Assembly (NCBI RefSeq): GCF_024756275.1
Contig: NZ_JANUGQ010000001.1
Span: 678,835-742,834, forward strand
DNA length: 64,000 nt
Source of the DNA: Streptomyces pyxinae
GTDB taxonomy: Bacteria; Actinomycetota; Actinomycetes; Streptomycetales; Streptomycetaceae
Reading direction: 5' to 3'
Part shown: in pieces, positions 18,003 through 25,891 of the stretch
How the letters are laid out: the number at the start of each line of letters is the position of its first letter
How positions within the stretch are numbered: the stretch's first letter is position 1
Position numbers and translations under genes: made by a program
Notes under the pieces: generated by a model
Seen by the model: only the letters and a program-made list of their open reading frames with translations
The model's database searches: none
What the model was told of the DNA's origin: nothing

Positions 18003-18791
18003 TCAGCCCGCGAGTCCGGCGAGGCGGGTGGTGAAGCTGAAGCGGTCGCCCCGGTAGAGGGTGCGCGACCGTTCCAGCGGACGGCCGTGGCTGTCCCGGG
18101 AGAGCCGGTGGAGCAGCAGCATCGGCAGCGCGGGCGAGGTGCCGATGAGCAGTGCCTCGCGCGGAGTGGCCAGCACCGTCTCGATCCGCTCCTCCGCCTC
18201 CCCGAGGCCGACACCCCGCCGTTCGCGCAGATACGAGTGGAGGGACGCGCCCGGGTCGAAGTCGGTGTCCAGCTCCGGAGCCCGGTCCACGGCGACATAG
18301 GTGCTCTCGAGACCGGCCCGCTCGTCGCTCGCGAGCAGCACCCGCTCCAGGTGCCAGACCGGCTCCCCGGCCCGGGTGCCGAGCTCCGGGGCGAGCGCCT
18401 CCGGGCACGGGAACCGCTCCAGCGCGACCAGGGCGCGGCCGGCCGGGGCGCCCGGCCTGCGGGGCCCCTCGGCGTGGCCGGCCAGGGAGAGCGGCTGCTT
18501 CAGCCGGGGGCCGGCCACCACGGTGCCCCGGCCCTTCCGCCGCAGCCGCCCCTCCAGCAGCAGTTCCCGCAGGGCCTGCCGGAGGGTCTCGCGGGAGACC
18601 GCGTACCGGACGGCCAGTTCCCGTTCGGCGGGCAGCGGGCTGCCCTCCCCCAGTTCCTCGATGAGCGCGGCGACCCTGGCCTTGACCGTGTAGTACTTCG
18701 GGACGCGTCCGTGCTCCGGGATGCCGGAACGGACGGGCGCGCCGGGCGGCTGACCGATCGAAACGTCCACGTGTCGGATGGTGGCAGACAT
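18003..18791 (-). CDS. GntR/HutC-family transcriptional regulator
   Basis: Regulator of 262 residues. The winged helix (about 28-95) shows VPKYYTVKARVAALIEEL, PLPAERELAVRYAVSRETLRQAL and the wing GRGTVV. The C-terminal UTRA effector domain shows HLERVLLASDERAGLESTYV and LLLHRLSRDSHGRPLERSRTLYRGD. This layout is that of DasR and other sugar-phosphate-sensing HutC regulators, but it is not obviously DasR itself. The start ATG at 18791 overlaps a perfect 8-bp inverted repeat, suggesting autoregulation. Targets are not apparent from neighbours. Confidence 0.9.
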   Translation of the reverse strand: MSATIRHVDVSIGQPPGAPVRSGIPEHGRVPKYYTVKARVAALIEELGEGSPLPAERELAVRYAVSRETLRQALRELLLEGRLRRKGRGTVVAGPRLKQPLSLAGHAEGPRRPGAPAGRALVALERFPCPEALAPELGTRAGEPVWHLERVLLASDERAGLESTYVAVDRAPELDTDFDPGASLHSYLRERRGVGLGEAEERIETVLATPREALLIGTSPALPMLLLHRLSRDSHGRPLERSRTLYRGDRFSFTTRLAGLAG

Positions 18792-18821
18792 ACCCGTACG
18801 GGCGGGTGAACGCGGTATGTC
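18787..18821. promoter_or_regulatory. Inverted repeat over the GntR gene start, likely operator
   Basis: GACATACC (18787-18794) and its exact complement GGTATGTC (18814-18821) flank a 19-bp spacer. The first arm covers the start codon. Position and symmetry suit an autoregulatory GntR site. Confidence 0.5.
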
Positions 18822-18872
18822 GGATGGCCGGGAATGCCCCGGGCCCCGCCTGAGCGAGCCGCGCGGCAGGTG

Positions 18873-19027
18873 CCGGTCTGTGCCCGGGCCGGTCTGTGCC
18901 CGGGCCGGTCTGTGCCCGGGCCGGTCTGTGCCCGGGCCGGTCTGTGCCCGGGCCGGTCTGTGCCCGGGCCGGTCTGTGCCCGGGCCGGTCTGTGCCCGGG
19001 CCGGTCTGTGCCCGGGCCGGTCTGTGC
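18873..19027. repeat. 16-bp tandem repeat, about 10 copies
   Basis: The unit CCGGTCTGTGCCCGGG is repeated head to tail nearly without change, with ten GGTCTGTGC occurrences. It lies between the GntR start and the stop of the LPRTG gene. Because 16 is not a multiple of three, all frames read through it and create artificial open frames. Near-perfect copies point to recent slippage. Confidence 0.95.
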
Positions 19028-19047
19028 GGGTCCGTGCCGGCCGGCGG

Positions 19048-19878
19048 TCAGTCCTTGCGGCCGCGCAGCCGGGCGGCGAGCAGCAGGGCGCCGGCGCCGA
19101 GCAGGACGACGGCGGCGGCGCCGACCCCGATGGCCACCAGATCGCGGCCGGTTCGCGGCAGTTCCCCGGCGGTCTCGTCGACCGGGTCGCCGTCCGCGAG
19201 GACGAAGCGGTACGCGTCCGATTCCCCCACCCAGTCCCCGTCCCGCCCCCGGCGCTGGACGATCGCGGCGGCGGCGGTGACCTCGTCCGGCCGGGCGTCC
19301 GAGGTGAAGGCGAGCCGCACCGGGACGGTGACCGTGCCGTGCGCGGGGACCGTGAAGCCGGGCAGCCCGTCGTCCAGGACCCCGACCAGTTCATTGCGGT
19401 CGGTCTGCTCGAAGGTGACCGGCCGGGAGCGGGAGCTCTCCGTCCCGGGCCCCTCCGTCCTGTCCCCCTCCGTCCTGGAGTCCTCCGGCCGGGAGCCCTC
19501 CGCCAGGGGCTGGAACTCCAGCTGGATCTGGGCCGGGCGGAGGGAGCGGTCCCGGTCGGTGAGCACGACCACGGGGTGGATGTTGCGGCAGGGCTGGGCG
19601 GTGGTGTTGGTGAGCTCCACGCGCCAGGTGCGGAAGCCGCCGCCGGGCTGATAGCTGTCGGGGCCGCCGGTGATCCGGGTGCCGATGGGGAAGGTGGTCG
19701 CGGCGACATCGCCGCAGGCGGGCTCCCGCTCCGGCACGGCCACGACGGCCGGCGGGCGGTTCTGGCCGGTGCGCGGTGCGTCTCCGGGGGTTCCGTGCGC
19801 GGCGCCGGCCGGGCCGAGGGGCGCGAGGAGGGCGGCGGTGGCGGTGGCCGCGGTGGCGAGGGCGGTACGCAGACGCAT
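19048..19878 (-). CDS. LPxTG-anchored surface protein
   Basis: Sortase substrate of 276 residues. The start ATG at 19878 places a signal peptide (about 1-27, ending GPAGAAHG) at the N-terminus. The mature part contains FRTWRVELTNTTAQPCRNIHP and TVTVPVRLAFTSDARPDEVT, which read as two Ig-like beta domains. The linker between them has short Ser/Arg/Thr/Glu repeats (SRPEDSRTEGDRTEGPGTES). The C-terminus has LPRTG at about 240-244, a hydrophobic helix and an RLRGRKD tail, a canonical cell-wall sorting signal. Function is unknown; streptomycetes carry several such wall proteins. Confidence 0.85.
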   Translation of the reverse strand: MRLRTALATAATATAALLAPLGPAGAAHGTPGDAPRTGQNRPPAVVAVPEREPACGDVAATTFPIGTRITGGPDSYQPGGGFRTWRVELTNTTAQPCRNIHPVVVLTDRDRSLRPAQIQLEFQPLAEGSRPEDSRTEGDRTEGPGTESSRSRPVTFEQTDRNELVGVLDDGLPGFTVPAHGTVTVPVRLAFTSDARPDEVTAAAAIVQRRGRDGDWVGESDAYRFVLADGDPVDETAGELPRTGRDLVAIGVGAAAVVLLGAGALLLAARLRGRKD

Positions 19879-20090
19879 GGAGCACCTTTGCCGGAGCAGG
19901 CGGGGACAGTCGTGCGCCGAGAGCCTCCCCCGGCGGACGCTCGCCATCGCACGCCGGGCCGCGCTCTCCCTCGTACGGCCCCATAAGTCCACCCGATCAG
20001 CCGACGGTCTGATGAACACCCCCGAGGCGGGTGAGCCCGGCGGACGGGGCCGGTGGACGCGCGGCCCCCTGGACGGGTCCGATGGATGCC

Positions 20091-20247
20091 TCCGGTGGAC
20101 GACCCCGGTGGGGACGGCTCCGGTGGAGGGCTCCCGTGGACGACCCCGGTGGACGGCCCCCTGGACGACTCCGGTGGACGCCTTCCGTGGACGACCCCGG
20201 TGGACGGCTCCCGTGGACGACCCCGGTGGACGGCTCCCGTGGACGGC
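20091..20247. repeat. 26-bp tandem repeats upstream of ROK gene stop
   Basis: The 398-bp spacer 19879-20275 contains no gene. From about 20091 a 26-bp unit, CCGTGGACGACCCCGGTGGA plus CGGCTC, repeats about six times, the last copies almost identical; degenerate copies start near 20050. Confidence 0.8.
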
Positions 20248-20275
20248 GCGGGGTGGGACCGGGCGGCCACGGGCC

Positions 20276-21454
20276 CTACTGCCCGAAGACCGGGGCCAGG
20301 ATCAGCTGGGCCGCCCCCTCGGCCACCGGGTGCGGCGCCTCGTCCGCCAGGGCGACCGGGACCGGGGCGGCGCCGCTCCGGCGGGCCCGGTCGTCGAGGA
20401 CGGCGGCCACTCCGCGTACGAAGGTCCCGGCGTCGGCCGCCACCACCCGGCCGCCCAGCAGCACCCGGTCGATGTCGAGCAGGCTCACCAGATTGGCCGC
20501 GCCCGCGCCGAGCACCCGGGCCGCCCCCGCCCGGTCGCCGCGCGCCACCGCACCCAGGCAGAGGGCCTCCAGACAGCCGCGTCCGCCGCAGGAGCAGCGC
20601 GGCCCGTCGAGTTGGACGGTCTGGTGGCCGAACTCGCCCGCCCCGGTCCGCGCCCCCCGGTGCAGCACCCCGTCCAGCACCAGTCCCGCGCCCAGGCCCG
20701 TACCCAGATGCAGATAGGCGAACGAGTCCGCCGCCCCGCCGCGCAGCGCCAGGCCCAGCGCGGCCGCGTTGGTGTCCTTGTCCAGCACCACGGGCAGCCC
20801 GAGCCGCTCGGTCAGGGTCGCCCGCAGCGGGAACCCGTCCCACTCGGGGTAGCCGGTCACCCGGTGCGGCACCCCCGCCGTGTGGTCCAGCGGCCCCGGC
20901 ATGGCCACGCCCACCCCCAGCACCCGGCCGCCCCGGACCAGCGCCGCCCGGGCTTCCACCCCCGTCGCCGTCCCGGGCCCGACCGCCGTCACCATCTCCG
21001 TCACCGCCGTCACCAGGGCGTTCGTCACCTCGGCCGGTCCGGCGCCCAGGTCGAGCGGCGCGGACCGGGCGGCGACCGGCGTCCCGGCCAGATCGACCAG
21101 CACCGCCGTCAGCTCGTCCCGGTCCAGGTGCAGTCCCACCGCGTGGGCGGCCTCCGGGACCAGCCGGAGCAGCGTCGGGGGCTTCCCGCCGGTGGAGGCG
21201 CGGCGCCCGGCCTCGGCGGCCAGCCCCTCGTCCCGCAGCCGGGCGGTGATCTTGCTGACCGCCTGCGGGGTGAGCCCGGTGGCCCCGGCCAGCTCCCGCC
21301 GGCTGATCCCGCCCGGGCCCGCGCTCCGCAGCAGACCGAGGACGAGCGCGGTGTTGTGACTGCGCAGGGCCGGCAGGTTGCCGCCCGGTCGGCCGGGGCG
21401 GGAGGCGAAGGGACGGCCGGCGGCGGAGGCGGGTCCGGAGGAGCTGTTCACCAT
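20276..21454 (-). CDS. ROK-family transcriptional regulator
   Basis: Sugar-responsive repressor of 392 residues. An N-terminal winged helix (about 30-90; GGISRRELAGATGLTPQAVSKITARLRDEGLA) is followed by an ROK fold. The ATP-binding-like motif HLGTGLGAGLVLDG, the zinc motif CSCGGRGCLE with GEFGHQTV, and the sugar site DKDTNAAA are present. The start ATG 21454 gives MVNSSSGPASA, the usual N-terminus of the Streptomyces homologues. It is divergent from the Gfo/Idh/MocA dehydrogenase with a 13-bp palindrome between them, so it most likely controls that gene in response to a sugar. Confidence 0.92.
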   Translation of the reverse strand: MVNSSSGPASAAGRPFASRPGRPGGNLPALRSHNTALVLGLLRSAGPGGISRRELAGATGLTPQAVSKITARLRDEGLAAEAGRRASTGGKPPTLLRLVPEAAHAVGLHLDRDELTAVLVDLAGTPVAARSAPLDLGAGPAEVTNALVTAVTEMVTAVGPGTATGVEARAALVRGGRVLGVGVAMPGPLDHTAGVPHRVTGYPEWDGFPLRATLTERLGLPVVLDKDTNAAALGLALRGGAADSFAYLHLGTGLGAGLVLDGVLHRGARTGAGEFGHQTVQLDGPRCSCGGRGCLEALCLGAVARGDRAGAARVLGAGAANLVSLLDIDRVLLGGRVVAADAGTFVRGVAAVLDDRARRSGAAPVPVALADEAPHPVAEGAAQLILAPVFGQ

Positions 21455-21482
21455 CCCAGTGTCGGTGCCCGCTTGCACTAAC

Positions 21483-21495
21483 GCAACAGCGTTGC
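21483..21495. promoter_or_regulatory. Palindrome between ROK regulator and sugar dehydrogenase
   Basis: GCAACAGCGTTGC is a perfect 5-3-5 palindrome, in the 54 bp between the divergent starts. It lies 28 bp upstream of the ROK start and just before the dehydrogenase start, the expected place for an ROK operator. Confidence 0.6.
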
Positions 21496-21508
21496 TTAAG
21501 TGGCGGAC

Positions 21509-22633
21509 ATGCATACCGGTACCTCTCCCTCACCCCATACCGCCGACGCCGCTCCTGCCGACACCAGGGGCGATCTCCGGGTCGGCCTGGTCGGGTTCGG
21601 CCTGGCGGGCTCGGTCTTCCACGCCCCGCTGATCGCCGCCACCGCGGGCCTGACCCTGGACACCGTGGTCACCGCCAGTCCCGAGCGCCGGGAGCAGGCC
21701 GGCACCGAGCACCCGGGTGCGCGGTTCGCGGACGCGCCCGAGGAGTTGTGGGACCGGGCGGACGAACTCGACCTGGTGGTCCTGGCCTCCCCCAACAAGA
21801 CCCATGTCCCGCTCGCCACCGCCGCCCTGAAGGCCGGCCTTCCGGTGGTCGTGGACAAGCCACTGGCCGGCACGGCCGCCGAGGCCCGCGAGCTGGCGGC
21901 GCTCGCCGAGGAGCGCGGGCTGCTGCTCTCGGTCTTCCAGAACCGCCGCTGGGACAACGACTTCCGCACCCTGCGGCAGCTGGTCGAGCGGGGCGAGCTG
22001 GGCGAGGTCCAGCGCTTCGAGTCCCGGTTCGAGCGGTGGCGGCCGCAACCCAAGGGCGGCTGGCGGGAGTCGGGCGCGCCCGAGGAGATCGGCGGTCTCC
22101 TCTACGACCTCGGCAGCCATGTGGTGGACCAGGCGCTGGTGCTGTTCGGCCCGGCGGTGCGGGTCTACGCGGAGTCGGACGTGCGCCGCCCGGGCGCCGA
22201 GGCCGACGACGACACCTTCCTGGCGATCACCCACGCGGGCGGGGTGCGCTCGCATCTGTATGTGAGTGCCACCGCCGCCCAACTGGGGCCGCGTTTCCGG
22301 GTGCTCGGCTCGCGCGCCGGCTACGTCAAGTACGGTCTGGACCCGCAGGAGGCGGCGCTCCGGAGCGGCGAGCGCCCGGCGCCCGGATCCCCCTGGGGCG
22401 TGGAGGACGAGTCGCTGTGGGGCCACCTCGGCGCGGGCGAGTCGCCGCTGACCGGCGGCGGCCGTGCGGTGCCCACGCTGCCGGGTGACTATCCCGCCTA
22501 CTACGCCGCCGTGGCCGCCGCGCTCCGGGACGGCACGCCCCCGCCGGTGACCGCGCTGGAGGCCGCCGCCGCGCTGGACGTCCTGGAGGCCGCGCGCCGC
22601 TCGGCCCGCGAGGGTGTGGCGGTGACGCTGTGA
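21509..22633 (+). CDS. Gfo/Idh/MocA-family sugar oxidoreductase
   Basis: NAD(P)-dependent dehydrogenase of 374 residues. The Rossmann motif VGLVGFGLAGSVFHAPLI is near the N-terminus, followed by VLASPNKTHVPLATAALKAGLPVVVDKPLA with the conserved catalytic-site Lys of the EKP/DKP motif. The C-terminal beta-sheet domain contains GGLLYDLGSHVVDQAL. ATG 21509 and GTG 21500 are both possible starts; neither has a good RBS, so translation may be leaderless. It probably oxidises or epimerises a sugar or inositol derivative under control of the divergent ROK protein. Its stop overlaps the next start by four bases. Confidence 0.9.
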   Translation: MHTGTSPSPHTADAAPADTRGDLRVGLVGFGLAGSVFHAPLIAATAGLTLDTVVTASPERREQAGTEHPGARFADAPEELWDRADELDLVVLASPNKTHVPLATAALKAGLPVVVDKPLAGTAAEARELAALAEERGLLLSVFQNRRWDNDFRTLRQLVERGELGEVQRFESRFERWRPQPKGGWRESGAPEEIGGLLYDLGSHVVDQALVLFGPAVRVYAESDVRRPGAEADDDTFLAITHAGGVRSHLYVSATAAQLGPRFRVLGSRAGYVKYGLDPQEAALRSGERPAPGSPWGVEDESLWGHLGAGESPLTGGGRAVPTLPGDYPAYYAAVAAALRDGTPPPVTALEAAAALDVLEAARRSAREGVAVTL

Positions 22634-23115
22634 CGGCCGCCCGACCCCTCCCGACGGAGCCCTCGGTGCCCGAACTGGAGGCACAGCAGGCTCGATTGGC
22701 GCTCCCCCGCTTCACCCACGAGGACGCCTGGGCGCTCGGCTCGCTGCTGGTGGAGCTGGCCCGGGAGCGCGGTGCGCCGGTGGCGGTGGACATCCGGCGG
22801 GGCGCCCAGCAGCTGTTCCACTGCGCCCTGCCCGGCTCCAGCGCCGACAACGACGCCTGGATCGACCGGAAGCGCCGGGTGGTGGAGCGGTACGGCGAGA
22901 GTTCGCTGCTGGTCGGCGCGCGCTTCCGGGCCAAGGGCCGCACCTTCGAGGAGGGTTCCCGGCTGGACCCGGACACCTATGCGGCGCACGGCGGCTCGTT
23001 CCCGCTCACCGTGGCGGGCGCGGGTGTCATCGGCGCGGTCACCGTCTCGGGCCTGCCCCAACTGGCCGACCACGCCCTGGTGGTGGAGGCCCTGGAGCGT
23101 TTCCTGGCCGGGTGA
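22630..23115 (+). CDS. UPF0303 / HbpS-GlcG-like small protein
   Basis: Protein of 161 residues starting GTG 22630 and overlapping the dehydrogenase stop by four bases (GTGA), so the two are translationally coupled. Landmarks are GSLLVELARERGAPVAVDIRRGAQQLFHCALPG and the C-terminal GGSFPLTVAGAGVIGAVTVSGLPQLADHALV. They place it in the UPF0303 branch of the heme-degrading/GlcG (DUF336) superfamily. These proteins often accompany sugar dehydrogenases; the reaction is not established. A strong hairpin follows. Confidence 0.85.
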   Translation: MTAARPLPTEPSVPELEAQQARLALPRFTHEDAWALGSLLVELARERGAPVAVDIRRGAQQLFHCALPGSSADNDAWIDRKRRVVERYGESSLLVGARFRAKGRTFEEGSRLDPDTYAAHGGSFPLTVAGAGVIGAVTVSGLPQLADHALVVEALERFLAG

Positions 23116-23216
23116 CCCGGGGTGGCTCCGGGTGGCCCCCGGGCCCCCCGGGCCCGCCGGGCCCGCGTTCGGTGGCGCGGGGCGGTCTTGGGCGGGCGTC
23201 GGCAGGGTGCCCGGCG

Positions 23217-23258
23217 GTACGGCTCCGAGGGCGGGGAGGACGCCCCTCGGAGCCGTAC
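23217..23258 (+). terminator. Long stem-loop after the sugar dehydrogenase operon
   Basis: GTACGGCTCCGAGGGCG and CGCCCCTCGGAGCCGTAC pair over about 17 bp with a single bulge around a GGGAGGA loop, 100 bp after the last stop. Confidence 0.75.
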
Positions 23259-23271
23259 GGCTTCACTCCGG

Positions 23272-23445
23272 AGCGGGACACGGGGCCGGCACCGGACCGC
23301 CGGGGTCGGGCCCCACTCCGGCCCAAACGACCCGGAGCCGGCACCCGACCACCGGGGTCGGGCCGCGCTCCGGTCCGGACGGCCCCGGGGCCGGCACCCG
23401 ACCACCGGGGACGACCCGCGCTCCGGTCCGGGCGGCTCGGGGCCG
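23272..23445. repeat. Three copies of a repeat of about 52 bp
   Basis: A unit with GGGGCCGGCACCCGACCACC then GGGGTCGGGCC and CGCTCCGG occurs three times with 2-8 changes per copy, between the terminator and the FAH gene stop. There is no coding content. Confidence 0.8.
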
Positions 23446-23465
23446 GGGCGGGTCCCGGTCGCCGG

Positions 23466-24323
23466 CTAGGCGGCCTTCAACTCCTGGCGCTGGCGGCCCA
23501 GTCCGGGGATCTCCAGCTCGACCACGTCCCCGGCGCGCAGATACGGCCGGGGTTCGGGCCGGCCCTGGGCGACGCCGCCCGGGGTGCCGGTGTTGATGAT
23601 GTCACCGGGGTGGAGGGTCATGAACTGGCTGATGTAGCGCACCACTTCGGCCACCGGGAAGATCTGGTCCGAGGTGTGGCCGTGCTGCATCGGCTCGCCG
23701 TTCACCCAGAGCCGCAGCTCCAGCGCCTGCGGGTCGGGCACCTCGTCGGCGGTGACCAGCCAGGGCCCCAGCGGGTTGAAGGTCTCGCAGTTCTTGCCCT
23801 TGTCCCAGGTGCCACCGCGCTCGTTCTGGAACTCCCGCTCGGAGACGTCGTGCGCCAGCGCGTACCCGGCGATGTGCGCGAGCGCGCTCCCGGCCGACTC
23901 CAGATAGCGGGCGGTCCGGCCGATCACCACCGCCAGCTCGGCCTCCCAGTCGGTCTTCCGGCTGCCGCGCGGCACCAGCACGGTGTCGTCCGGCCCCACC
24001 ACGGTGTCCGCCGCCTTGAGGAACAGCACCGGTTCGGACGGGACCGGAGCCCCAAACTCAGCTGCGTGGCCGTGGTAGTTCAGCCCCACGCACACCACCT
24101 TGCCGATCCGGCCGACCGGCGGCCCGATCCGCAGCCCGGTGGCGTCCAGCGCGGGCAGCACCCGGGCCGCGGCGGCCGCCCGGATCCGGTCGAGGGCGGA
24201 GGCGTCCGAGAGCAACGGCCCGTCGATGTCCGGGACGAGCGCGGAGAGGTCCCGCAGCGTCCCGTCCGGATCGAGCAGCGCGGGACGTTCGGCCCCCGCG
24301 GGCCCGACACGCAGCAGCTTCAT
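23466..24323 (-). CDS. Fumarylacetoacetate hydrolase family protein
   Basis: Metal-dependent hydrolase of 285 residues, ATG 24323 after GGGAGAAG. The FAH core is intact: KVVCVGLNYHGHAAEFG, EPVLFLKAADTVVGPDD, the metal-binding pattern DWEAELAVVIGR, GYALAHDVSERE, and the C-terminal LHPGDIINTGTPGGVAQGRPEPRPYLRAGD. Close relatives include 2,4-diketo-3-deoxy-L-fuconate hydrolase and ureidoglycolate lyase-type enzymes, so a role in sugar acid or aromatic catabolism is likely, though no pathway neighbours are present. Confidence 0.9.
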   Translation of the reverse strand: MKLLRVGPAGAERPALLDPDGTLRDLSALVPDIDGPLLSDASALDRIRAAAAARVLPALDATGLRIGPPVGRIGKVVCVGLNYHGHAAEFGAPVPSEPVLFLKAADTVVGPDDTVLVPRGSRKTDWEAELAVVIGRTARYLESAGSALAHIAGYALAHDVSEREFQNERGGTWDKGKNCETFNPLGPWLVTADEVPDPQALELRLWVNGEPMQHGHTSDQIFPVAEVVRYISQFMTLHPGDIINTGTPGGVAQGRPEPRPYLRAGDVVELEIPGLGRQRQELKAA

Positions 24324-24441
24324 GGTCTTCTCCCTGTGGTCGGAGTGGAGCTCCGGCCGATGGGGTGCGGCCATCGGAGGATCGGCCGATCCTCCAGGGG
24401 CCGCCCCGCCCCCCGCAAGACCCGGTTCACCCAGTGGACCC

Positions 24442-25197
24442 TTACCGGGCGGTAGCCGCCTTGCCGGGATCACCGGGGGTCCCGGGCCCGCCGGGCTCGC
24501 CGGTGACCCCGGGCGCGCCGGGCTCGCCGCGGGGCTTCCGGTACAGCACCGCGCGCTCGGCGGCGGTCCAGGTGGTGCTGGTCACCACGTACAGCGCCGC
24601 CGCCAGCGGCACCACGGCCACCGTGACGAGCGTCCCGAACGACAGCAGCGGCATGAACCGGGCACCCGGCATCCCGGCCACCGGGAGGTCCGCCAGCTCC
24701 CGCTTGGCGCGCCGGTACGAGTACGTCGCCACAGCCGCCACCAGCGCGAAGAGCCCCAGGTAGACCAGGCCGGCCGCGCCGAGGGGCCCGCCGTCCCCGA
24801 GCGCGTCCGCCCACCGGCCGCCGAGCGGCGCACCCAGCAGCTGGTGCCCGCTCGTCCGCCCGCCGCCGAACAGGTGGAACATCAGCAGGAACGCGGGAAC
24901 CTGGAGCAGACTCGGCAGCACCCCCGCGAAGGGCGACACCCCCTCGTCGACATGCAGCTTCCGCACCTCCCGCGCCAGTCGCTCGGGGTCCTTGGCGTGC
25001 CGCTTCCGCAGCTCCGCCATGCGCGGCGCCAGCCGGGCGCGGGCCCGCTGGCCGCGCGCGGCGGCCCGGGAGAGCGGCAGCAGGGCGAGCCGGACCAGCG
25101 CGGTGAACAGCACGATGGCGGCGGCGGTGGCGGAGGCCGGGAAGAACGGCTGGAGCAGCGCGGAGAGCTGCTCCAAGAGGGAGGCGAAAACGGACAT
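24442..25197 (-). CDS. YidC/Oxa1-family membrane insertase with collagen-like tail
   Basis: Membrane protein insertase paralogue of 251 residues. Its membrane segments include AAAIVLFTALVRLALLPLSRAAA, GVLPSLLQVPAFLLMFHLF, GLVYLGLFALVAAVAT and FGTLVTVAVVPLAAALYVVT, as in YidC. The positively charged cytoplasmic loop (MAELRKRHAKDPERLAREVRKL) is typical. It lacks the large periplasmic domain, as actinobacterial secondary copies do. Oddly, residues 224-245 near the C-terminus form seven Gly-X-Y triplets of collagen type. It lies near a DUF6412 gene on the same strand. Confidence 0.88.
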   Translation of the reverse strand: MSVFASLLEQLSALLQPFFPASATAAAIVLFTALVRLALLPLSRAAARGQRARARLAPRMAELRKRHAKDPERLAREVRKLHVDEGVSPFAGVLPSLLQVPAFLLMFHLFGGGRTSGHQLLGAPLGGRWADALGDGGPLGAAGLVYLGLFALVAAVATYSYRRAKRELADLPVAGMPGARFMPLLSFGTLVTVAVVPLAAALYVVTSTTWTAAERAVLYRKPRGEPGAPGVTGEPGGPGTPGDPGKAATAR

Positions 25198-25556
25198 GGC
25201 TGAGCCCTCCGGGGGTCTCGTCGTAGGCGACGCGACGTACGCGACCGGGCGTGCGCGAGGGCGCGGGTGCGGGCGCGGCGGGCGTGCCCGACGGGGCATG
25301 CGCGACGGGGCGTGCCCGACAGGGCGTACGTCTCGGGGAGTGACGAACTGCGGGTCGACACACGACGGACGGCGCGGGGCCACACGGAGGCACCGGGCCT
25401 GCGCGGGCGGCACGCCCTGGGAAAGCCCGGAGAAGCCCCAAGTCCCCCAAGCGCCCCGGGAGCCCTGCGGGCAAGGGGGCGAACGGGCGGGCGGGCAAGC
25501 GGGCGATCAGTGGAGATCTCGCGTCCGGGGACGGCGAACGTCCGGACGCGGGGCCC
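25198..25556. other. 359-bp spacer with short GC-rich repeats, no gene
   Basis: The interval upstream of the YidC-like start contains three imperfect GGGCGTGCCCGACGGGGC-type units at about 25270-25330 and otherwise shows no coding frame with an RBS. A promoter for the insertase presumably lies here but is not recognisable. Confidence 0.5.
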
Positions 25557-25856
25557 CTACGCGGCCGTCGGAAGCGGCCGTCCGGGGGCTCGGGGACGGC
25601 GGCGACCGGAGGCGTCCGGATCGCGCTGGGGCAGGAAGGCCGTGCGTTGCTCCCGGTCACGGATGGCCGTGCGCACGCGCTGCGGCGGCACCACCGGGAT
25701 CGTACGGGCACTGACCAGGGCGCAGGCGACGAGCGCGGCGCCGGCGGCGGCGGTCGCGGCGAGCGCGAAGGCGGTGGACAGGGGGCTGCCGTCGATCAGC
25801 AACAGGCCGGCGAGCAGCAGCAGCACCGGCCCGGTGGACCTCAACAGCTTCACCAT
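25557..25856 (-). CDS. Small membrane protein, DUF6412-like
   Basis: Protein of 99 residues starting at ATG 25856. Two hydrophobic segments (TGPVLLLLAGLLLIDG and AFALAATAAAGAALVACALVSA) are followed by an Arg-rich cytoplasmic tail (RVRTAIRDREQRTAFLPQRDPD). This pattern is that of the small DUF6412 proteins found next to the YidC-like insertase in streptomycetes. An accessory role to the insertase is plausible but unproven. The DUF assignment rests on context and memory. Confidence 0.7.
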   Translation of the reverse strand: MVKLLRSTGPVLLLLAGLLLIDGSPLSTAFALAATAAAGAALVACALVSARTIPVVPPQRVRTAIRDREQRTAFLPQRDPDASGRRRPRAPGRPLPTAA

Positions 25857-25891
25857 CGCCTGCCTCCTCTCCCTCGCTCCGGCCCCCCGGG

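Noticed and set aside
18873..19027. Possible CRISPR array
   Set aside because: Units are contiguous 16-mers with no spacers and there are no cas genes in the window. The same holds for the arrays at 13.1, 20.1, 41.6 and 49.7 kb.
18003..21533. A single open frame of over 1,100 codons on the minus strand across the GntR, repeat and ROK regions
   Set aside because: Only its 3' 789 bp is a real gene (GntR). The rest is kept open by the 16-bp repeat and GC-rich composition and lies antisense or out of frame to well-supported LPRTG and ROK genes.
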